From positions 1 through 9,244 of the forward strand of contig JAGPKW010000025.1 in assembly GCA_018053685.1 (NCBI GenBank): a DNA stretch of 9,244 nt, given 5' to 3'. Of the stretch, positions 1 through 5,567 are shown piece by piece (position 1 is the first letter of the stretch; every line of letters starts with the position of its first letter). The notes beneath the pieces are model-generated. The model did no database searches and was not told where the DNA came from. It was given only the letters and a program-made list of their open reading frames with translations. Source of the DNA: Patescibacteria group bacterium. GTDB lineage: Bacteria; Patescibacteriota; Patescibacteriia; JAGPKW01. The translations under genes and the position numbers were made by a program.

Positions 1-1
1 T

Positions 2-1999
2 TATAAATGGACACAATGGATTTTTTTGAAGTTATATGAAAAGGGCTTAGCATATGAGAGTTATGAGCCTATAAATTGGTGTCCATCTTGTAAAACCGGT
101 CTAGCGAATGAAGATTTAGAGAATGGTCATTGTGAAAGATGTGGATCTCTTGTAGAGAAAAAACCAATGAGACAATGGGTATTAAAGATTACAGATTATG
201 CAGAGAGGTTGCTACAAGATCTTAGCAAGCTAGATTGGGAAGAATCTATCGTAGAATCTCAAAGAAATTGGATAGGAAAAAGTGAGGGGGCAGAAATAAA
301 GTTTAAAATAGATGGTTTTAATTTAGAGATCAATATATTTACAACAAGAATAGATACAATATATGGCTGTACATATATAGTTGTTGCACCAGAAAATAAA
401 CTTATAGATGAACTATCAGAAAATATAAGGAACATAAATGAAGTTAAAGAATATATTAATAAATGTAAAAATAAATCAGATTTGGAAAGAACAGATTTAA
501 ATAAAGAAAAAACTGGTATTAAATTAAATGGAATATATGCTATTAATCCATTTAATAATGAAAAAGTTGAAGTATGGATAGCTGACTATGTTTTAAATAG
601 TTATGGTACAGGTGCTGTAATGGGTGTCCCTGCTCATGATGATAGAGATTTTGAATTTGCTAAAAAATATGGATTAAAAATAATAGAAGTTATTGAAGGT
701 AATAATAGTGGTGATATTTATACTGATGATGGCATATTGTTCAATTCTGGAGAATTTTCTGGCCTAGATTCTAAAAGTGCTCGTATAAAAATGATAGAAA
801 AAGCAGAAAGAGAAAGGTTTGGTAATAAAAAAATAAATTATAAAATTAAGGATTGGGTATTCTCAAGACAAAGGTATTGGGGTGAGCCTATCCCAATAAT
901 TCATTGTCCAAAATGTGGTATAGTCCCACTCAGAGAAGAAGATTTACCATTAGAACTGCCAAACATTGAGAGTTATGAGCCCTCTGGCACAGGAGAGTCT
1001 CCTCTTGCTACAATATCTGGCTGGGTGAATGTAAAATGTCCAGTTTGCGGAGGAGATGCAAAACGTGAAACTAATACAATGCCACAATGGGCAGGATCTT
1101 CTTGGTATTATCTAAGATATATAGATCCACATAATAACAGTGAATTGATTAATAAAGAGAAAGAAAAATATTGGATGAATGTTGATTTATATGTAGGTGG
1201 AGCTGAGCATGCTACACGCCATTTAATATATGCAAGATTTTGGCATAAATTTTTATATGATTTAGGAATCGTATCTACAGATGAACCATTTCAAAAATTA
1301 TATCATGTAGGTTTAATACAAGCTGAAGATGGTAGGAAAATGAGTAAAAGATATGGCAATATTATAAATCCTGATGATATTATAAATGAATATGGAGCTG
1401 ATTCTTTAAGGGTTTATGAAATGTTTATGGGGCCTTTTTCACAAAATATCTCATGGAGTATTAATGGTTTAAAAGGAGCTAGAAGATTTTTAGATAAAGT
1501 ATGGAATTTACAATATAAAGTAAGCAGTGATGAAGAGAATAAAGATATTAAATTTATCTTAAATAAAACCATCAAGAAAGTTACAGAAGATATAGAGCAG
1601 TTTTCTTTTAATACTGCCATATCTCAGATGATGATTTTCATAAATCAAGTGTCTAATTACGATAATATAAGTAGAGAATCTTTTAATAAATTTTTGATAA
1701 TTTTATTTCCATTTGCTCCACACATAACAGAAGAAATATATGATAGTTTAAATAGTACCTCAATATTAAATACTACTTGGCCTAAATATGATAAAAATTT
1801 TATAATAGATAAAAATATAAAATTTGTAGTGTATGTAAATGGGAAAATGAGAGATGTTATATTAATACAAAATAACTTAGAGCAAGATGATATTTTAAAT
1901 GTATTAAAAGATAATATTAAAATTCAAAAATATATAAATGGAAAAGAAATTAAAAAAATTATTTTTGTAAAAAATAAAATGATAAATTTTGTATTTTAG
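2..1999 (+). CDS. leuS: Leucyl-tRNA synthetase, 5'-truncated by window edge
   Basis: Class I aminoacyl-tRNA synthetase that charges tRNA-Leu in the cytoplasm and edits mischarged tRNA. The frame is open to the left edge (first residues YKWTQWIFLKLYEKG match the family), so the true start and the HIGH motif lie outside the window; 665 residues are visible and roughly 100-150 are missing. In visible numbering: a CPSC...CERC zinc ribbon (27-47); the CP1 editing domain with TTRIDTIYG (about 114-122) and VPAHDDRDFEFA (about 209-220), which keeps the conserved editing Asp; a second CxxC pair set (HCPKCG, KCPVCGG); the catalytic signature as KMSKR (446-450, bases 1337-1351) instead of the usual KMSKS; an anticodon-binding domain; and a C-terminal YVNGKMRD...YINGKEIKKIIFV segment typical of bacterial LeuRS. 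A TTG at 26 is only an internal codon. It ends in TAG, overlapping the convergent methyltransferase stop by 4 nt. Identification is firm. Confidence 0.97.
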   Translation, partial: YKWTQWIFLKLYEKGLAYESYEPINWCPSCKTGLANEDLENGHCERCGSLVEKKPMRQWVLKITDYAERLLQDLSKLDWEESIVESQRNWIGKSEGAEIKFKIDGFNLEINIFTTRIDTIYGCTYIVVAPENKLIDELSENIRNINEVKEYINKCKNKSDLERTDLNKEKTGIKLNGIYAINPFNNEKVEVWIADYVLNSYGTGAVMGVPAHDDRDFEFAKKYGLKIIEVIEGNNSGDIYTDDGILFNSGEFSGLDSKSARIKMIEKAERERFGNKKINYKIKDWVFSRQRYWGEPIPIIHCPKCGIVPLREEDLPLELPNIESYEPSGTGESPLATISGWVNVKCPVCGGDAKRETNTMPQWAGSSWYYLRYIDPHNNSELINKEKEKYWMNVDLYVGGAEHATRHLIYARFWHKFLYDLGIVSTDEPFQKLYHVGLIQAEDGRKMSKRYGNIINPDDIINEYGADSLRVYEMFMGPFSQNISWSINGLKGARRFLDKVWNLQYKVSSDEENKDIKFILNKTIKKVTEDIEQFSFNTAISQMMIFINQVSNYDNISRESFNKFLIILFPFAPHITEEIYDSLNSTSILNTTWPKYDKNFIIDKNIKFVVYVNGKMRDVILIQNNLEQDDILNVLKDNIKIQKYINGKEIKKIIFVKNKMINFVF

Positions 2000-2574
2000 A
2001 TTGGCCTATGTTTTTTAATTATAAGCATTATTCCATCATCTATATCTATTGGTAATACTAAATAAAGAAATTCTTTATTATTTTTTATATATTTATAAAA
2101 ATCCATCATTTTATATTTATATTTTATTACATCATCTATTATAATTATTCCATCATCTTTTAATAAATTTTTACATGTAATAAAAAAATTTAAAGTATTA
2201 TTTTTTTGACCATCAATAAATATTAAATCAAAAATTTTTCCATTTAATTTTAATTCTTTTATTTTTTCTATAGCATCTCCATATATTGATGTTATATATT
2301 TATTTAATTTAAATTTTTTAAAATTTTCTAATGCTTCATTTCTAGATGGAATAGAGAATTCAAATGTAATTATATTACCCCTTGTTTGTTTTAGTGCCTC
2401 AGCCATCCATAATGTTGATACACCATTTGCTGTACCTATTTCTAAAACATTCTGTATATTTTTATTTTTTATTAGTATATTTAAAAACATGCCAAGTGTA
2501 TTAGACACGTTTGGTATTTTATTATCTACTCCATATTTTTTTAATTTTTTTATTTCTTTTATAAATTTATCCAT
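1996..2574 (-). CDS. SAM-dependent O-methyltransferase (class I, COMT-like), substrate unknown
   Basis: A 192-residue protein with a Rossmann methyltransferase fold. Motif I is VLEIGTANGVST (residues 43-54), followed by FEFS with the acidic ribose-binding position (E72), YGDA (98-101), FDLIFIDGQK (115-123) and IIIIDDVI (143-150). Spacing and motifs fit the Mg-dependent O-methyltransferase families (Methyltransf_3/Methyltransf_24), where Asp residues of the IDG and DD segments bind the metal; that assignment is family knowledge. Substrate cannot be told. I chose the ATG at 2574 (MDKFIKEI). The frame stays open to 2667, but the added 31 residues are a hydrophobic low-complexity run that would overlap the start of the divergent gene and has no family counterpart. 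No Shine-Dalgarno precedes the chosen start. It is transcribed toward leuS and the two stop codons overlap. Confidence 0.85.
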   Translation of the reverse strand: MDKFIKEIKKLKKYGVDNKIPNVSNTLGMFLNILIKNKNIQNVLEIGTANGVSTLWMAEALKQTRGNIITFEFSIPSRNEALENFKKFKLNKYITSIYGDAIEKIKELKLNGKIFDLIFIDGQKNNTLNFFITCKNLLKDDGIIIIDDVIKYKYKMMDFYKYIKNNKEFLYLVLPIDIDDGIMLIIKKHRPI

Positions 2575-2599
2575 AATATATTTATTTTTTAATATATTG

Positions 2600-2609
2600 A
2601 TTATATAAT
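2600..2609. promoter_or_regulatory. Palindromic ATTATATAAT: possible back-to-back -10 elements for a divergent gene pair
   Basis: The 62-bp gap between the divergent methyltransferase (start 2574) and metalloprotease (start 2637) contains the perfect palindrome ATTATATAAT. It supplies TATAAT at 2604-2609 on the plus strand and TATAAT at 2605-2600 on the minus strand. Expected transcription starts would give leaders of about 20 nt in each direction. No good -35 hexamer is seen on either side, and such AT-rich DNA produces TATAAT easily by chance, so this is tentative. Confidence 0.35.
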
Positions 2610-2636
2610 ATTTAATGACAAAAAAACATAATATAA

Positions 2637-3152
2637 ATGATAAACGAAATATTTTCATTAATTTCATTGCCAGGAGTGGTTTTTCATGAATTCGGACATG
2701 AAATGTTTTGCTATTTTACAGGTGTTAAAGTAATAAAAGTTTGTTATTTTCAATTTAAAAATCCAGCTGGATATGTATTGCATTTCAAACCTAAAAAATA
2801 TTATCAATCATTTTTAATATCAGTTGGGCCGTTTATATTAGGTTTAATATTTTCTATTTTCTTTTTTCTAATATCAAAATATTATAATTCTATAAATAAT
2901 CAATTTTTTGAAATTCTTTTTATTTGGTTAGGTGCTTCAATAGCTATAAATTCTTTTCAAAGCAAAGAAGATATAAAAGTGCTATTTAAAGAAACAAATA
3001 ATCATATAATTAAAAATCCATTTGTACTTTTAGCATATCCTGTAATATTAGTAATGTTTTTATTCAGTCTATTAAATAATTTATTTATAAATTTAATTTA
3101 TGCTTTTTTATTATATATTTTATCTAGCTATATATTTTTAAATTTTAAATAA
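2637..3152 (+). CDS. Small integral-membrane zincin-like metalloprotease (HEFGH; M50/DUF3267-like)
   Basis: A 171-residue membrane protein. The gluzincin HExxH motif is H17-E18-F19-G20-H21, at the end of an N-terminal hydrophobic stretch. It is followed by FTGVKV..VCYFQFKNPAGYVLH, a pattern I recall from M50-like/DUF3267 putative zinc peptidases. Hydrophobic segments at about 57-81, 91-106 and 130-165 suggest three or four membrane spans, placing the active site at or in the membrane. The third metal ligand is not certain: D112 in the NSFQSKED segment (109-112), just after the second span, is the best candidate. The length suits a minimal member of this group and there is no PDZ domain. Substrate is unknown. 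The ATG at 2637 has no Shine-Dalgarno. The next gene starts 5 nt after its TAA, so the two are probably co-transcribed. Family is likely; proteolytic activity is inferred. Confidence 0.75.
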   Translation: MINEIFSLISLPGVVFHEFGHEMFCYFTGVKVIKVCYFQFKNPAGYVLHFKPKKYYQSFLISVGPFILGLIFSIFFFLISKYYNSINNQFFEILFIWLGASIAINSFQSKEDIKVLFKETNNHIIKNPFVLLAYPVILVMFLFSLLNNLFINLIYAFLLYILSSYIFLNFK

Positions 3153-3157
3153 ATAAT

Positions 3158-3619
3158 ATGTTAGAAAAAATACAAGAATTATTAAAAAATAATAATATTA
3201 ATTTTAGAGAAATACATCATGAGCCAACAAGAACGTCTGAAGAATCAGCAGTGGCTAGAGGTGAAGATATTAAAATAGGTGGCAAAGCATTAGTTGTTAA
3301 AGTAGGTGATAGTTTTAAGGTGTTTGTTCTAAGTGCAGCAAAAAAATTGGACTCTAGTTTAATTAAAAAATATTTTCATGCAAAAAATATTAGGTTTGCA
3401 ACAGCAGATGAATTAATGAATTTGACAGGATTAGTACCTGGTTCAGTCCCACCTTTTGGAAAGCCAATTATTGATTTAGATTTATATTTGGATAATTCTA
3501 TTTTGGATAATAATAAAATAGCATTTAACGCTGGATCCCTTACAGATTCTATAATAATGGATGTAAAAGATTATTTGAATATAGCACAACCAATTATTTT
3601 TAAATTTTCTAAAGATTAA
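3158..3619 (+). CDS. YbaK/ProX-family aminoacyl-tRNA deacylase
   Basis: A 153-residue single-domain protein of the YbaK/EbsC/ProX superfamily, whose members hydrolyse mischarged aminoacyl-tRNA in trans (for example Ala-tRNA-Pro or Cys-tRNA-Pro). Visible signatures are HEPTRTSEESAVARG (residues 21-35), GGKALVVK with the conserved lysine K43 (41-48), VLSAAKKLD (57-65), GLVPGSVPPFG (91-101) and FNAGSLTDSI (123-132). These cover the whole domain, so it is a free-standing editing factor rather than an insertion domain of ProRS. Which mischarged tRNA it clears cannot be read from sequence. It follows the metalloprotease gene by 5 nt, ends 11 bp inside the 3' end of recQ, and has no Shine-Dalgarno, which suggests translational coupling or SD-independent initiation. 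Confidence 0.88.
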   Translation: MLEKIQELLKNNNINFREIHHEPTRTSEESAVARGEDIKIGGKALVVKVGDSFKVFVLSAAKKLDSSLIKKYFHAKNIRFATADELMNLTGLVPGSVPPFGKPIIDLDLYLDNSILDNNKIAFNAGSLTDSIIMDVKDYLNIAQPIIFKFSKD

Positions 3620-5345
3620 TTGCTTTTTTCAAACAATTATCGCACATTCCACAATTATTTTTTATACTATCTAAATTATCTCCAAAATATTGAAGAATAA
3701 ATTTATGCCTGCACATATTTGTTATTGCATATTCTTCCATAATATTTAATTTAGATAAAGCTCTTTCTTTTTTTTCATTAAGCTCATCTCCATCAATATT
3801 TAATAGCATATCCTTTTTTAATATAGTAATTTTCCTTCCTCTTTTTGCTGGTGTGTATTCTATAAATTCATATTTATTTAAGGTATTTAAAGTTCTTAAA
3901 ATACTATCTTTATTTATATGAGATTTATCACAAAAATTATCAAGATTTAATTCTACTTCTTGACCAGCTAGTTCTAAACCACATTCTCTTTTTAATGTGA
4001 TTAGCAAATCTAGTTGCAATCTTGCTTTAGGACTTATTTGATTAAGAAGCTCTTCGTAATTATAGTTTAATTTTACTATTATATTAGATCCATTATTCTC
4101 ATTTCTTTTTATTAGATTTAATTTCTCTAATTCTTTAAGACATGCTGATATAACTGTATCATTTTGTATATATGACATATTATATTTTATTTCATCAGTT
4201 GTAATAAAAATTTCATCTTTTTTTTCTTCCATAGCTTTATTTAATATAGAATAATATACTTCTTCTATATTTTGTTTTGTTGGGTTTTCTCCATTTATAA
4301 AAAATTCATGTATATATCTATCTGATTCACTATATAATAATATGCAGCTGCTCTTTTTACCATCTCTTCCAGCTCTCCCTATTTCTTGATAATATGCTTC
4401 TATGGAGCCAGGCATATTATAATGGATTATTAATCTTATGTTGCTTTTATCTATACCCATTCCAAATGCATTTGTGCATACTAATGTATTATAAATTCCA
4501 TCTAGGAAACCATTTTGTATCTGTTTTCTTTCTTCAGTAGTAAGACCAGCATGATATCCAATAGCATTTATATCAGCATTTTGTAAATTTTCTACTATAT
4601 CATCAACATTTTTTCTCGTTGCTGCATAAATAATTTTTGGTCCATTAATTTTTGATAATATATTTGTCATTTTATTTATTTTATCAGCATCATTTTTTGT
4701 TTTAAATACAATTAATTCTAAATTATCTCTTTTAAATCCAGATATGAAAATATTGGGATTATCTACATTTAGTTGTTTTATAATATCATTTTTGACTTCA
4801 GGTGTAGCAGTAGCTGTTAATGCTATTATTGGAGGTCTATTCTTCCCATCGCAAATTTTATCTATTGATGGTCTTATTTTAGTATAACTAGGCCTGAAAT
4901 CATGCCCCCATTCTGATATACAATGTGCTTCGTCAACTGCAAATAGAGATATATTAATATTTTTAAGATCATTGATAAAATAAGGATTAGATAGTCTTTC
5001 TGGTGCTATATATAATATTTTATATAAACCACTAGATAGACCAGACAATCTAGCATTGATTTCTTCTATATTTAAGGAGCTATTTATAAATGTAGCTGGT
5101 ATATTTTTGGAGATTAATCTATCTACCTGGTCTTTCATTAATGCTATTAAAGGTGATATTACAACTGTTACTCCCGGGAATATTAAGGCAGGTATTTGAA
5201 AGCATAATGATTTTCCAGCTCCAGTTGGCATGATACCTATAGTATCTTTTTTGTTTAATATACTTAAAATAGCCTCTTTCTGCCCAGGTTTAAAATCAGA
5301 GTATCCAAAATATTGTTTTAAAATTTTTAATGCTTCTTCTAACAT
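3609..5345 (-). CDS. recQ: RecQ-family ATP-dependent 3'-5' DNA helicase, C-terminal zinc motif, no HRDC
   Basis: A 578-residue superfamily 2 helicase for recombination and repair. Motifs in order: the RecQ-specific motif 0 with Q22 (FKPGQKEAI), Walker A PTGAGKS (40-46), SPLIALMKDQV (64-74), DEAH (138-141) followed by the aromatic-rich loop CISEWGHDFRPSY (142-154), TATAT (177-181), IIYAATRK (238-245), TNAFGMGIDK (291-300) and QEIGRAGRDG (320-329). Residues about 370-510 look like winged-helix material. The four-cysteine zinc motif is at the very C-terminus: C545 (MCRHKFILQYFG), C565, C568 and C571 (CGMCDNC). In E. coli-type RecQ this motif directly follows the helicase core and precedes the winged helix and HRDC; here the order is reversed and no HRDC is present. 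A TATGAT at 5363-5358 (minus) lies 12 nt before the ATG, which would give a very short leader. There is no Shine-Dalgarno. Stop is TAG. Confidence 0.95.
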   Translation of the reverse strand: MLEEALKILKQYFGYSDFKPGQKEAILSILNKKDTIGIMPTGAGKSLCFQIPALIFPGVTVVISPLIALMKDQVDRLISKNIPATFINSSLNIEEINARLSGLSSGLYKILYIAPERLSNPYFINDLKNINISLFAVDEAHCISEWGHDFRPSYTKIRPSIDKICDGKNRPPIIALTATATPEVKNDIIKQLNVDNPNIFISGFKRDNLELIVFKTKNDADKINKMTNILSKINGPKIIYAATRKNVDDIVENLQNADINAIGYHAGLTTEERKQIQNGFLDGIYNTLVCTNAFGMGIDKSNIRLIIHYNMPGSIEAYYQEIGRAGRDGKKSSCILLYSESDRYIHEFFINGENPTKQNIEEVYYSILNKAMEEKKDEIFITTDEIKYNMSYIQNDTVISACLKELEKLNLIKRNENNGSNIIVKLNYNYEELLNQISPKARLQLDLLITLKRECGLELAGQEVELNLDNFCDKSHINKDSILRTLNTLNKYEFIEYTPAKRGRKITILKKDMLLNIDGDELNEKKERALSKLNIMEEYAITNMCRHKFILQYFGDNLDSIKNNCGMCDNCLKKAINL

Positions 5346-5391
5346 AAAATTTATTTTATCATAATGTATATTAATTTTTGATTAATTTTTC

Positions 5392-5400
5392 TGTGGATAA
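5392..5400 (-). other. DnaA-box-like 9-mer TTATCCACA
   Basis: The minus strand reads TTATCCACA, an exact match to the classical bacterial DnaA box, 46 bp upstream of the recQ start. It is a single copy; I saw no second exact copy in this gap and no origin-type array. Expected chance occurrence in 9 kb at this base composition is low but not negligible (about 0.1 by my rough estimate), so it may be coincidental or a DnaA-responsive site affecting recQ or the divergent gene. Confidence 0.35.
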
Positions 5401-5411
5401 ATAAATTTGTC

Positions 5412-5440
5412 TTGACTAAAAATAATTTATAAACTAATTT
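5412..5440 (+). promoter_or_regulatory. Possible sigma-70-type promoter for the Ig-like surface protein gene
   Basis: TTGACT at 5412-5417 is one mismatch from the TTGACA -35 hexamer. With a 17-bp spacer comes TAATTT (5435-5440), a weak -10; another AT-rich candidate, TATATT at 5443-5448, has a spacer that is too long. Transcription starting near 5447-5455 would give a leader of roughly 90-100 nt, unusually long for this window. The -35 is convincing and the -10 is not, so confidence is moderate. Confidence 0.4.
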
Positions 5441-5454
5441 AGTATATTACAAAA

Positions 5455-5472
5455 GATTGTATATCAACAATC
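5455..5472. repeat. Perfect 6-bp inverted repeat GATTGT-N6-ACAATC
   Basis: GATTGT (5455-5460) and ACAATC (5467-5472) are exact reverse complements separated by ATATCA. It lies near the predicted transcription start of the surface-protein gene. It could be a dimeric repressor operator or a small 5'-UTR hairpin; there is no run of T after it, so it is not an intrinsic terminator. A repeat this short may occur by chance. Confidence 0.35.
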
Positions 5473-5498
5473 AAATGTAACTTTAAATTTTAATAACT

Positions 5499-5533
5499 GG
5501 AGGGAGATGCTTGTCAAAATAACTAAGAAATAA
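5499..5533 (+). promoter_or_regulatory. Strong Shine-Dalgarno (GGAGGGAG) with an 8-codon leader ORF
   Basis: GGAGGGAG (5499-5506) is the only strong anti-16S match I see before any start in the window. It does not serve the surface-protein ATG at 5544, which lies about 40 nt away. Directly behind it an ATG at 5507 opens MLVKITKK and stops with TAA at 5531-5533; spacing to GGAGG is short (3 nt). A TTG at 5511 has ideal spacing (7 nt) but encodes only MSK before TAA at 5520. Either mini-ORF could be a leader peptide, with ribosomes terminating just before the real start. The leader stop lies inside the left arm of the 5529-5567 hairpin. Translation is inferred, not shown. Confidence 0.45.
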
Positions 5534-5567
5534 TTTTATTTTTATGCTAAAGATAAATAAAATTATT
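5529..5567 (+). repeat. 13-bp perfect inverted repeat placing the start codon in a hairpin loop
   Basis: AATAATTTTATTT (5529-5541) is exactly complementary in reverse to AAATAAAATTATT (5555-5567). The 13-nt loop (5542-5554) contains the ATG (5544-5546) of the Ig-like surface protein. As RNA this would form an all A-U stem around the initiation site. It could limit initiation until a ribosome on the upstream leader ORF, or a change in temperature, opens it. The right arm also encodes residues 4-8 of the protein, so part of the symmetry may be a by-product of AT-rich coding sequence. Confidence 0.5.

Noticed and set aside
26..28. TTG as the start of leuS
   Set aside because: The frame is open to the window edge and the residues before it (YKWTQWIF) are conserved LeuRS sequence, so the TTG is an internal Leu codon.
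1414..1620. Minus-strand 68-codon frame inside leuS
   Set aside because: Antisense to strongly conserved LeuRS sequence, with no recognisable domain.
2575..2667. Upstream extension of the methyltransferase frame by 31 codons to an ATG at 2667
   Set aside because: The added residues are hydrophobic low-complexity with no family counterpart, cover the whole divergent promoter gap and overlap the first codons of the metalloprotease gene; the ATG at 2574 fits the domain start.
5495..5530. preQ1-type or fluoride riboswitch in the leader of the surface-protein gene
   Set aside because: Some short strings are reminiscent, but there is no CCTCC-type partner to pair with the GGAGGG and the consensus loops are absent.
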